Shown here: piece by piece, positions 1 through 5,111 of the stretch | Layout: each line of letters begins with the position of its first letter | Position numbering within the stretch: the first letter of the stretch is position 1 | Source: Nitrospirota bacterium | GTDB taxonomy: Bacteria > Nitrospirota > Nitrospiria > Nitrospirales > UBA8639 | DNA length: 5,111 nucleotides | Direction of reading: 5' to 3' | Assembly (NCBI GenBank): GCA_003235785.1 | Contig: QJYE01000216.1 | Coordinates: forward strand, 1 to 5,111 | Notes under the pieces: model-generated | The model's database searches: none | What the model was told of the DNA's origin: nothing | The model's input: only the letters and a program-made list of their open reading frames with translations | Translations under genes and position numbers: made by a program

Positions 1-329
1 GTGAGAGTTTCATCAAATCGTGGATATTGAGTCCGATGGGTCACCATCTCGCTCAACGCATCCACTACTGTCTGAATGGTCTCCTCTACTTGCGTATGGG
101 TCGGCATCTCATCTTCAACCAATACCTTACTGTTCACCCAATACACTTGAAACAACGCGCCGGGTATGACGTGACCGCTTGGTTTTTCCGAATCAATAAT
201 CTCAGAATTCGTATGCCCTTCCGAACCTCGATGATTGGCCACAGCTAACGGGCTTAGCAACAACAGACATACAATCGTGCAAAAAGTGGTCGACATCCAC
301 CTGGCGTCATGACGCATGAAACAATCCAT
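1..329 (-). CDS. Exported protein of unknown function, N-terminal part (3' end outside window)
   Basis: Reading leftward, an uninterrupted frame runs from about 329 off the window edge, giving about 109 residues. The N-terminus looks like a Sec signal peptide: a polar segment with Arg6 and Arg10, a hydrophobic core (FCTIVCLLLLSPL, residues 16-28) and an AVA|N cleavage site after residue 31. There is no lipobox cysteine at the junction. The mature part is acidic and His-containing, with a probable helix around VEETIQTVVDALSEMV. I do not recognise the family. Start choice: ATG at 329 has GAGG six bases upstream. In-frame ATGs at 341 (AAGGAG eleven bases upstream), 317 and 296 are alternatives, and all keep the signal peptide core. 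It lies 103 bases downstream of the SemiSWEET gene on the same strand, so co-transcription is possible. The signal peptide is seen directly; the periplasmic or secreted location is inferred. Confidence 0.72.
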   Translation of the reverse strand, partial: MDCFMRHDARWMSTTFCTIVCLLLLSPLAVANHRGSEGHTNSEIIDSEKPSGHVIPGALFQVYWVNSKVLVEDEMPTHTQVEETIQTVVDALSEMVTHRTQYPRFDETL

Positions 330-432
330 TTCCTTCCTCATCGACTGCTACGCTCCTTCCCTTCTCCGGTTGGCTCTTCCCCTCATCGCGAGGGTCACGT
401 TGTCACGACAAACCATGGCTTTTCTTGAGCGG

Positions 433-687
433 CTAGCCATACCGGAGCTTGAGGATGAGAATCCATCCCGCCAAAAACAAGGTGACACCATTTGCGAGGG
501 CCAGCGGCCAATCATGATTGATGAAAGCATAGGCACACCACAACACAATGCCCGTGGTTAACACGGAATACATCATCAAAGAAATATCTTTCGTATGCTT
601 GGTCTTCACAATTTTAACAGCCTGTGGAAGAAACGCTGAAGTGGTACACACCCCTGCCACATAGCCCATGATCGTGACGATATCCAT
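433..687 (-). CDS. SemiSWEET-family sugar transporter (PQ-loop / MtN3-like)
   Basis: This 84-residue protein has the size and layout of bacterial SemiSWEETs, which dimerise in the inner membrane to form a facilitative sugar pathway. Three hydrophobic segments are visible: about residues 3-24, 37-54 and 62-81. The first ends in the Pro-Gln hinge (FLPQAVKIVKTK, PQ at 21-22), followed by the basic loop and the DISLMMY entry to segment two that typify the family. Trp50 and Asn66 sit where family members carry the Trp/Asn pair of the sugar pocket; this is from memory of the family, not an alignment. The start at 687 is preceded by AAAGGA (complement of 695-700), seven bases away. It is divergent from the permease at 856 and may be co-transcribed with the exported protein to its left. 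Substrate cannot be told from sequence; a disaccharide or glucose is usual. The family call is secure. Confidence 0.93.
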   Translation of the reverse strand: MDIVTIMGYVAGVCTTSAFLPQAVKIVKTKHTKDISLMMYSVLTTGIVLWCAYAFINHDWPLALANGVTLFLAGWILILKLRYG

Positions 688-855
688 TTCATTGTCCTTT
701 CTTCATAACGGTAAACACATTTTTTAACAGGGAACCGCCATTTCCATATCTTTACCAATACTGATACGATCCCGTCACCCGCACTTCACCATTTACCACA
801 CCATGCTTCTTTCAATGCCTCAACTCGTTTCAGCCCCGCCTTGCACTACCCACCA
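688..855. other. Divergent intergenic region between SemiSWEET and permease
   Basis: These 168 bases separate two genes transcribed away from each other, so promoters for both should lie here. I see no strong sigma-70 pair, no inverted repeat of note and no RNA gene. The best plus-strand candidate is a TTTCCA followed 18 bases later by TACGAT (about 740-770), which is weak. The stretch just before the permease start is pyrimidine-rich with no Shine-Dalgarno sequence. Confidence 0.4.
695..700 (-). promoter_or_regulatory. Ribosome binding site of the SemiSWEET gene
   Basis: AAAGGA on the minus strand lies seven bases before the ATG at 687. It fixes this start against the overlapping out-of-frame ATG five bases upstream. 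Confidence 0.6.
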
Positions 856-2100
856 ATGAATCTTTCTCTTCTGGTTTTAGGAATCGTTTTTCTGGTGATC
901 GCCTTTCGAAAAATCGGGGGTATCCCCGTGAAAATCTGGCAGGCCATGCTTGCCGGCGCCACGTTCGTACTCTTCACTGGACAAATTACTCTTCAGAAAG
1001 CCCTTCAGGCTATTGACCTCGATGTCATGGTTTTTTTATTTGGCATGTTTGTCGTGGGAGAAGCCTTGATTATGAGCGGCTATCTGAATTCGCTGGCGTC
1101 TAGAGGATGGCACCGGATTCATACAGTCAACGGACTGGTGGCGGCCATCTTAATTGGTGGAGGCTTGGGATCGGCGATTTTGATGAACGATACGCTGGCC
1201 ATCGTGGGCACACCGTTAATGCTACGATTAGCCCGCGAGAACCGCCTTGACCCGCGTCTTCTCCTCATGGCATTGGCCTTGGCGATTACGACGGGAAGCG
1301 TGATGAGCCCCATCGGCAACCCCCAAAACCTATTAATTGCTATTGAAGGGCCGGTGCCCTCCCCTTTTATCACATTTGTCCAGTTCCTGGCCCTTCCCAC
1401 GTTCCTGAGCCTGGCTTTGGCGTTTGTGGTGTTGCGAGTCATGATGCCTGACGCGTTCCATCATAAACTTCAGGCACCTTCAGGGGTTCCCGTCTCAGAT
1501 CCTCAACTGGCTCGCCTTGCCCGATGGAGCGTTCTGATGGTGGTTATTTTTGTAGGACTCAAGATGATGGGGGTCGCCTTCGGGTTCCCTCTTGAGATTC
1601 GACTGAGCGCCATCGCCGTAACCGCCGCAGTCCCGCTCCTCCTGTTGAGTCCTCACCGTGTCACACTCCTACGACGTGTGGATTGGCCAACCCTGGTCTT
1701 CTTCGCGTCTCTGTTCGTACTCATGGCTAGCGTCTGGCAAACAGGGCTCCTGCAGGAATGGACAACCCGGCTTCAATTGGACCTCAATTCACTACCGTCG
1801 GTGCTCGGGTTGAGCCTGACAGTCAGCCAATTGATTTCCAACGTTCCCCTTGTCGCACTCTACCTCCCTCTGGTGGAAGAAAGTCACGGTTCCCTCGCAA
1901 CCTTGATGGCTCTGGCCGCAGGGAGTACGATTGCCGGCAATCTATTCATTCTTGGAGCCGCCAGCAACGTCATCATTATTCAGCGGGCGGAACAGGAAGG
2001 CCAGACGCTCAGCTTTTGGAGTTTTGCCAGAATCGGTATTCCCCTGACCTGTATCCAAATGCTGGTGTACGGAACCTATTTACACTGGGCCTTCAGGTAA
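856..2100 (+). CDS. Ion-transporter superfamily permease (ArsB/NhaD/CitMHS-like)
   Basis: A 414-residue polytopic membrane protein with about ten to twelve hydrophobic segments, close to the usual length for ArsB, NhaD and SLC13-type permeases. The two-fold repeat of the superfamily is visible. The first half carries NDTLAIVGTPLML (111-123) and SPIGNPQNLLIA (151-162). The second half carries SQLISNVPLVALYLPL (324-339) and AGNLFILGAASNVIIIQ (360-376). These paired Asn/Pro/Gly hairpin segments are where substrate and coupling ion bind in this superfamily. A hydrophilic loop near 200-222 separates the halves. Substrate is not resolved: arsenite, a carboxylate or sulfate-type anion, or Na+/H+ exchange all fit. 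No arsR, arsC or arsA neighbour supports arsenic. Start: ATG 856 gives the natural N-terminus MNLSLLVLG. An in-frame TTG at 841 would add five residues. Neither has a good ribosome binding site. The hydrolase follows 97 bases downstream on the same strand. Confidence 0.88.
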   Translation: MNLSLLVLGIVFLVIAFRKIGGIPVKIWQAMLAGATFVLFTGQITLQKALQAIDLDVMVFLFGMFVVGEALIMSGYLNSLASRGWHRIHTVNGLVAAILIGGGLGSAILMNDTLAIVGTPLMLRLARENRLDPRLLLMALALAITTGSVMSPIGNPQNLLIAIEGPVPSPFITFVQFLALPTFLSLALAFVVLRVMMPDAFHHKLQAPSGVPVSDPQLARLARWSVLMVVIFVGLKMMGVAFGFPLEIRLSAIAVTAAVPLLLLSPHRVTLLRRVDWPTLVFFASLFVLMASVWQTGLLQEWTTRLQLDLNSLPSVLGLSLTVSQLISNVPLVALYLPLVEESHGSLATLMALAAGSTIAGNLFILGAASNVIIIQRAEQEGQTLSFWSFARIGIPLTCIQMLVYGTYLHWAFR

Positions 2101-2144
2101 TCTTCCTCCAGCTTTACTCTATTCAAGACCATACGGGAAGGAGT

Positions 2145-2216
2145 ATGATTCGCAGAAACGCCAGATTCTCGTATTCCCTTTTCTCCACCACACACCCATG
2201 GGAAACATTCCCTTAA
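2145..2216 (+). CDS. Possible 23-residue upstream ORF overlapping the hydrolase start
   Basis: An ATG at 2145 follows the purine run GGAAGGAG directly and opens a 23-codon frame rich in Arg, Ser, Thr and Phe. It ends with TAA at 2214-2216, 19 bases inside the hydrolase gene in another reading frame. The hydrolase ATG at 2198 has only CACACCC before it. Ribosomes terminating at 2216 could therefore re-initiate at 2198. The ORF's own GGAAGGAG is unusually close to its ATG (one base after GGAG, five after the leading GGAA). No peptide family is recognised. It could equally be a chance frame whose purine run is unrelated to translation. Confidence 0.25.
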   Translation: MIRRNARFSYSLFSTTHPWETFP

Positions 2217-2725
2217 TTCTAAAAGCGTTAGCTTTCGCGGCCCACAAACATCGCGACCAGCGTAGGAAAAGCATCGAGGCCTCTCCCTATATCAACCATC
2301 CCATAGAGTTGGCCAGAGTCCTCTCCAACGAAGGAGGATTTATTTCTTCGGATTTACTCTGTGCCGCATTACTCCACGATACGGTGGAAGACACGGAAAC
2401 GACTCAAGAGGAATTGCTGGAAACGTTTGGAGCCGAGATCACCCGGATTGTGCTGGAAGTCACGGACAATAAAACCAAATCCAAGGCAGAACGAAAGCGG
2501 CTGCAAATTGAGCATGCATCAACCATCAGCCATCACGCCAAACTTGTGAAGTTGGCCGATAAAATTTGCAACCTACGAGATATGGCCCACAGCCCACCGA
2601 AAAATTGGCATCTCGAACGTCGACGGGAATATTTTGATTGGGCCCAACAGGTCGTCAATCAAATACGGGGGACCCACTCCCAACCAGAAACACTCTTTGA
2701 TGTCGCCTACAACCAACGCCCATAA
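2198..2725 (+). CDS. Single-domain HD-family (p)ppGpp 3'-pyrophosphohydrolase, MESH1-like small alarmone hydrolase
   Basis: The 175-residue product is nearly the size of animal MESH1 (HDDC3) and matches it along its whole length as I recall that sequence. The metal-binding and catalytic HD set is complete: His34 in PYINHPIELA, His60-Asp61 and Glu64-Asp65 in AALLHDTVED, and Asp121 in LVKLADKICNLRDM. The leading AAHKHRDQRRK and the EYFDWAQQVV near residue 150 are also hallmarks. Known role of the family: Mn2+-dependent removal of the 3'-pyrophosphate from (p)ppGpp in the cytosol; MESH1 also dephosphorylates NADPH. There is no synthetase, TGS or ACT domain, so this is not a long RelA/SpoT protein. 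The start at 2198 matches the N-terminus of homologues (MG followed by the first helix) but lacks a ribosome binding site; see the overlapping small frame. The gene converges on the SulP gene with a 54-base gap. The family call is secure; activity in vivo is inferred. Confidence 0.93.
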   Translation: MGNIPLILKALAFAAHKHRDQRRKSIEASPYINHPIELARVLSNEGGFISSDLLCAALLHDTVEDTETTQEELLETFGAEITRIVLEVTDNKTKSKAERKRLQIEHASTISHHAKLVKLADKICNLRDMAHSPPKNWHLERRREYFDWAQQVVNQIRGTHSQPETLFDVAYNQRP

Positions 2726-2779
2726 TGCGGTGATTTAGACCCTCGCTATCAGCATAACCCCCTTAACCACTCATCAAGC

Positions 2780-4429
2780 TTACGGCGTCGAAGGGAGAAA
2801 TTCTCCGTCCGCCTCCGCCGCCCGTCGAAGCGCTTCCAATCTGGTTTCAACACGATGTCCAGGCCGAATGTGCCCTAACACCCCGAATCCCTCTAAAACC
2901 TTCTCCACTTTTGGCTGCATCCCGACGAAAAATAAATGTTGCTTGTGGGCACGAATGATACGCAGCATGTCATCGATAGCTAATGCGGCGGTTCCATCAA
3001 TCACCGGGACATCCGATAAATCCAGCACACAACTCGTGAAGGTTCCTAGCCCTGGTGCGGTCTCTAAGCGACGTACCATATTTTTGGCTGAGCCAAAACT
3101 CATGGGGCCATCCACATGAATAAGGACAATTTTTCCCGCGTTACGATCCATCACGGCGGCTTCTTCCGGCGTCAGTGGCGACTCTTCGTGCACTTCGGTA
3201 ATGACCTTCATATTGGCCAACTGCAGATCGGCCATCTCCTTCACGAAGAATAAACTTGCAAGCACCACGCCTGCCGCGACCACCGTAATGAGATCCACGG
3301 CAACCGTAATAAAAAAGACCACAACCATGATACCCACATCGGCTCGTGGAGCTTCCCAGACATGCCGCAAGAATCGCCAATCGATAATATCCACACCGAC
3401 CTTCAGTAAGATGCCGGCCAGGACGGCAAGTGGAATCTTTTCAGCCAACGGCCCCAACCAGAGTAACGTACCTAAAAGAACCAGACCCATGAACGCGCCG
3501 GAAATTGGGGTGCGCCCACCAGATCGAATATTGGCCACGGATCGCATTGTGGCTCCGGCGCCAGGCAACCCTCCAAAAAGTCCGGCCACCATATTGCCTA
3601 TGCCCTGGCCAATAAGCTCCCGATTAGAGTCATGTTGGGTGCGCGTCATATTGTCGCAGACCAAGGAGGTGAGCAAGCTGTCGATCGCCCCAAGTAAGGC
3701 AAGGACACATGCCCCTTCGATCACGAGAGGGAGAAATTCGATCTCTATTGTGGGGAAAAGAAATTGAGGAAAGCTCGATGGAACTGAACCGATGACCGGC
3801 GCCTCAGGGAAGAACCATAGGGCTGCTGGCGTACACACAAGTAACGCCAACAAGGGTGGCGGAACAACTCGACCCAAAGATTTTGGTGTGAGATACGTGA
3901 TACTTAAGGCCATTCCCGCCAGAATGATCGCATGCAGGATAGGATCTTGGACAAATTCTGGCACGCCCATCACATTGGGAATCACCCCGCCAGGTTTGGC
4001 GTCATGACCCAACAAAGGCCCAATTTGTAAAATAATAATGATCGCCCCAATGCCACCCATAAATCCGGAGATCACCGGATAGGGCATAAGGCTGATATAA
4101 CGTCCGATTCCCAAAGAACCCAACACCACCAAAACCACACCGCCCAAGACCACGGTCGTAAAAACCAATTCTGGATGACTGCTCATTTCCACCAGGAGCC
4201 CGGCAAAGACCACAGTCATGGGCCCGGTGGGCCCAGAGGCCTGCGCTGGCGTCCCCCCGAACAACGCCGCAAAGAACCCGACAAAAATTGCCCCATAGAG
4301 ACCCGCCTCAGCGCCTGCCCCGGAAGCCACGCCAAACGCCAGGGCCAATGGCACTGCGATGACCGCAGCCACTACCCCACCAAAGATGTCGCCTTTGATG
4401 TTGTTAAAATGCAGACCGTGAATAAGCAT
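2780..4429 (-). CDS. SulP-family anion transporter with C-terminal STAS domain, BicA-like (probable Na+-dependent bicarbonate or sulfate uptake)
   Basis: This is a full-length SulP protein of 549 residues. The membrane part spans about 12-398 and a cytoplasmic STAS domain spans about 433-540. Many stretches resemble cyanobacterial BicA as I remember it: the N-terminal HFNNIKGDIFGGVVAAVIA, GFFAALFGGTP (51-61), PTGPMTVV (67-74), TRTQHDSNRELIGQGIGN (262-279), GLPGAGATM (287-295), PLAVLAGILLKVGVDIIDW (333-351) and DLSDVP (470-475) in STAS. Asp250 and Thr254 in AIDSLLTSLV sit where BicA has its sodium/bicarbonate-binding Asp and Thr, and Thr68 matches the TM3 threonine. Gly66 replaces the Glu that precedes PTGPMT in BicA. 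The start at 4429 has GAGGA nine bases upstream (complement of 4439-4443) and gives the expected N-terminus. It is divergent from the cupin gene. SulP and STAS are certain; bicarbonate as substrate is inference, with sulfate or another anion possible. Confidence 0.94.
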   Translation of the reverse strand: MLIHGLHFNNIKGDIFGGVVAAVIAVPLALAFGVASGAGAEAGLYGAIFVGFFAALFGGTPAQASGPTGPMTVVFAGLLVEMSSHPELVFTTVVLGGVVLVVLGSLGIGRYISLMPYPVISGFMGGIGAIIIILQIGPLLGHDAKPGGVIPNVMGVPEFVQDPILHAIILAGMALSITYLTPKSLGRVVPPPLLALLVCTPAALWFFPEAPVIGSVPSSFPQFLFPTIEIEFLPLVIEGACVLALLGAIDSLLTSLVCDNMTRTQHDSNRELIGQGIGNMVAGLFGGLPGAGATMRSVANIRSGGRTPISGAFMGLVLLGTLLWLGPLAEKIPLAVLAGILLKVGVDIIDWRFLRHVWEAPRADVGIMVVVFFITVAVDLITVVAAGVVLASLFFVKEMADLQLANMKVITEVHEESPLTPEEAAVMDRNAGKIVLIHVDGPMSFGSAKNMVRRLETAPGLGTFTSCVLDLSDVPVIDGTAALAIDDMLRIIRAHKQHLFFVGMQPKVEKVLEGFGVLGHIRPGHRVETRLEALRRAAEADGEFLPSTP

Positions 4430-4438
4430 ATCGACAAT

Positions 4439-4443
4439 TCCTC
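4439..4443 (-). promoter_or_regulatory. Ribosome binding site of the SulP gene
   Basis: GAGGA on the minus strand lies nine bases before the ATG at 4429 and supports that start. Confidence 0.6.
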
Positions 4444-4519
4444 AGGTGCTACTTCAATAATTTACAGCCGGCTCACGCACACAAAAATATGCAGAAAAAA
4501 AGAAAGAGAGAACGCTTAA

Positions 4520-4525
4520 TTGACA
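4520..4525 (+). promoter_or_regulatory. Isolated TTGACA box, possible -35 element for the cupin gene
   Basis: TTGACA is a perfect match to the sigma-70 -35 consensus. At the usual 17-base spacing the -10 position reads TAAGGA (4543-4548), a poor match. If this is a promoter, the transcript would begin just before the 4558-4578 stem-loop and carry it as a 5' untranslated structure. It may also be chance in AT-rich DNA. Confidence 0.25.
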
Positions 4526-4557
4526 AGGTGACTTAATTAACTTAAGGAATAAATGAT

Positions 4558-4578
4558 CCCCGCAGCAAGACTGCGGGG
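4558..4578. repeat. Perfect 8-bp stem-loop, copy 1 of a hairpin repeat
   Basis: CCCCGCAG (4558-4565) and CTGCGGGG (4571-4578) are exact reverse complements around the five-base loop CAAGA. There is no T-tract on the plus strand, and on the minus strand only ATCATTTATT follows. Both flanking genes are transcribed away from it, so it is poorly placed to terminate either. The shape fits a dispersed palindromic repeat (REP-like) or a structured 5' leader. A related sequence recurs at 4648. Confidence 0.65.
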
Positions 4579-4616
4579 TATTCAGAGGTACAAAGAAGTT
4601 GAAAATCCCTCTACCC

Positions 4617-4631
4617 CCCTTTTCCAAAGGG
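4617..4631. repeat. Short palindrome in a C-rich repeat-like segment
   Basis: CCCTTT (4617-4622) and AAAGGG (4626-4631) pair around the loop TCC. The surrounding GAAAATCCCTCTACCCCCC (4601-4619) followed by TTTTCC and AAAGGG resembles the AAATCCCC-type intergenic repeats that occur in many copies in diverse bacterial genomes. The resemblance is from memory. Confidence 0.45.
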
Positions 4632-4636
4632 AGAAC

Positions 4637-4655
4637 CTACGCGGTAACCCCGTAG
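4637..4655. repeat. Imperfect stem-loop overlapping hairpin copy 2
   Basis: CTACG (4637-4641) pairs with CGTAG (4651-4655). After one C-C mismatch, GG (4643-4644) pairs with CC (4648-4649) around the loop TAA. Its right arm is shared with the CGTA/TACG stem of 4651-4663, so the two structures exclude each other in RNA. Confidence 0.4.
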
Positions 4656-4666
4656 CAAGTACGAGG
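4648..4666. repeat. Degenerate copy 2 of the 4558 hairpin repeat
   Basis: CCCCGTAGCAAG at 4648-4659 matches CCCCGCAGCAAG at 4558-4569 in 11 of 12 positions, exactly 90 bases apart. The stem is shorter here, CGTA (4651-4654) with TACG (4660-4663) around GCAAG, and the outer part is decayed. A strong GAGGAGGA run overlaps its right edge. Confidence 0.5.
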
Positions 4667-4691
4667 AGGAATAACAAGTTGGAAAAATGAA

Positions 4692-4695
4692 AGGA
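4692..4695 (+). promoter_or_regulatory. Ribosome binding site of the cupin gene
   Basis: AGGA, within AAAGGAAA, lies nine bases before ATG 4705. It supports translation from that start rather than from the TTG at 4766, which lies inside the gene and has no such signal. An in-frame ATG at 4687 is possible but adds residues not typical of the family. Confidence 0.55.
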
Positions 4696-4704
4696 AATTG
4701 TACG

Positions 4705-5053
4705 ATGCCCACTCCTATCACACAACCCGGCGTCATTCCACCTGCTGGAACCAAATCCAAACTCATTGAGGAATATGCCTGGCCGGGTCGCCACACAGGA
4801 TGACACGGTGAGTACGGCTCGAATCGTTTGCCCATCCGGATGGGCCGAAAATGAACCACAACACAAGTTTTCGGAAACCAGGGTTGGCTTGAAAGGGATG
4901 ATCCAGGTTGAGAACAAAGACAACGTCCTGGAAATCAAGGCTGGTCAAGCCGTCACCTGTCACCCGGGAGAAAGGGTGCGATACAGTACACCGAATCGGG
5001 CAGAATATCTCGTCGTCTGCGTCCCGGCGTTTTCACCACAGACAGGACATTGA
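4705..5053 (+). pseudogene. Small single-domain cupin protein, interrupted by a one-base frameshift near 4780
   Basis: Frame one starts at ATG 4705 with a good ribosome binding site and encodes the family-like N-terminus MPTPITQPGVIPPAG...KLIEEYA, then hits TGA at 4801-4803. Frame two, open from 4766 to 5053, encodes the rest: GRVATQDDTVSTARI, GWAENEPQHKF, RVGLKGMIQVE, IKAGQAVTCHPGERVRYSTP and EYLVVCVPAFSP. Skipping one base, most simply T4780, joins codon GCC (4777-4779) to GGC (4781-4783). This gives a continuous 115-residue cupin of normal size (EEYAGRVATQDD). This family folds as a beta-barrel, often with a metal site. Here only one His (in PQHKF) sits near the first cupin motif, so metal binding is doubtful. 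It is divergent from the SulP gene. It is either a recent pseudogene or a sequencing error. A shorter protein from TTG 4766 (95 residues) would lack the first strands. Confidence 0.8.
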
Positions 5054-5111
5054 TACCGAGATAATCAAAGAATCAGTAAAGAACGAATGATGCGAGGACA
5101 CCCATAAAAAG
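5054..5111. other. Trailing 58 bases without a supported gene
   Basis: No terminator hairpin follows the cupin frame. An ATGATG at 5087 opens only a six-codon frame ending at 5107. GAGGA at 5094-5098 could serve a start codon just beyond the window edge, but that cannot be judged here. Confidence 0.3.

Larger units (their letters stand above)
4430..4704. other. Divergent intergenic region with clustered palindromes
   Basis: These 275 bases lie between the SulP gene (leftward) and the cupin gene (rightward). The left half is AT-rich. It contains a purine tract on the plus strand at about 4491-4512, which is a pyrimidine tract ahead of the SulP gene, and the self-complementary TTAATTAA (4533-4540) and CTTAAG (4541-4546). 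The right half is GC-rich and holds four overlapping or adjacent inverted repeats (4558-4578, 4617-4631, 4637-4655, 4648-4666). An orphan strong Shine-Dalgarno-like GAGGAGGA at 4663-4670 has no usable start codon at normal spacing. No coding sequence is convincing on either strand. Confidence 0.6.

Noticed and set aside
27..248. 73-codon plus-strand frame at the left end
   Set aside because: The opposite strand carries an uninterrupted frame with a convincing signal peptide and ribosome binding site, which explains this region better.
740..770. Sigma-70-like promoter upstream of the permease
   Set aside because: TTTCCA and TACGAT each match only four of six consensus bases; matches this weak are expected by chance.
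1119..1442. 107-codon minus-strand frame within the permease gene
   Set aside because: Antisense to the conserved NDT and SPIGNPQN segments, with no recognisable domain.
1758..2216. 152-codon plus-strand frame overlapping the permease end
   Set aside because: Most of it is an out-of-frame reading of the conserved permease C-terminus. Only its last 23 codons, which have a separate Shine-Dalgarno-like run, were kept as a tentative small ORF.
2725..2755. Possible bidirectional terminator between the hydrolase and SulP genes
   Set aside because: ATGC..TGAT can pair with ATCA.GCAT, but the stem has a two-base bulge, a long loop and no T-tract, so it is not a convincing intrinsic terminator.
3201..3767. 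188-codon open frame on the plus strand inside the SulP gene
   Set aside because: It is antisense to strongly conserved SulP membrane segments and its product is low-complexity Thr/Pro/Ser-rich with no domain; it is a shadow of the real gene.
4175..4519. 114-codon plus-strand frame across the SulP start and intergenic region
   Set aside because: It is highly charged and low in pattern, it is antisense to the SulP N-terminus, and nothing suggests a protein family.
4582..4938. 118-codon minus-strand frame over the cupin gene
   Set aside because: Antisense to the cupin coding sequence; its residues show no family pattern, while the plus strand shows clear cupin motifs.

Overview
The window reads like chromosomal DNA of a free-living Gram-negative-type bacterium with roughly balanced base composition. 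A single-domain alarmone hydrolase, a SemiSWEET and a SulP transporter resembling cyanobacterial BicA would suit an autotroph such as a Nitrospira-like nitrite oxidiser, possibly a marine lineage. That placement is inference from gene content; there is no rRNA or other marker gene here.

Layout, left to right. Positions 1-329 (minus) hold the N-terminal part of an unrecognised exported protein whose 3' end lies outside the window. Positions 433-687 (minus) encode a complete SemiSWEET-type sugar transporter. A 168-base gap with no clear signal separates it from a divergent ion-transporter-superfamily permease (856-2100, plus). Next comes a stand-alone HD-domain (p)ppGpp hydrolase of the MESH1 type (2198-2725, plus). 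It lacks its own ribosome binding site and overlaps the end of a possible 23-codon upstream ORF. Converging on it is a full-length SulP/STAS anion transporter, strongly BicA-like (2780-4429, minus).

The 275-base divergent region 4430-4704 is the most structured non-coding stretch. It holds a pyrimidine/purine tract, an isolated TTGACA box, a perfect 8-bp stem-loop, a degenerate second copy of that stem-loop 90 bases downstream, and two further palindromes between them. To its right lies a small cupin gene (4705-5053, plus) that is split by one extra base near 4780. Removing one base there gives a continuous 115-residue cupin. The last 58 bases hold no supported gene.

Four of the genes form a membrane and regulatory neighbourhood: sugar-type uptake, anion or cation exchange, alarmone turnover, and probable bicarbonate or sulfate uptake. 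The transcription directions (minus, minus, plus, plus, minus, plus) mean there is no single operon. At most, the permease and hydrolase are co-transcribed, and the SemiSWEET and exported protein are co-transcribed. No CRISPR array, tRNA, rRNA or intact insertion sequence was seen. The clearest points for a second look are the frameshifted cupin, the paired hairpin repeats beside it, and the mini-ORF overlapping the hydrolase start.
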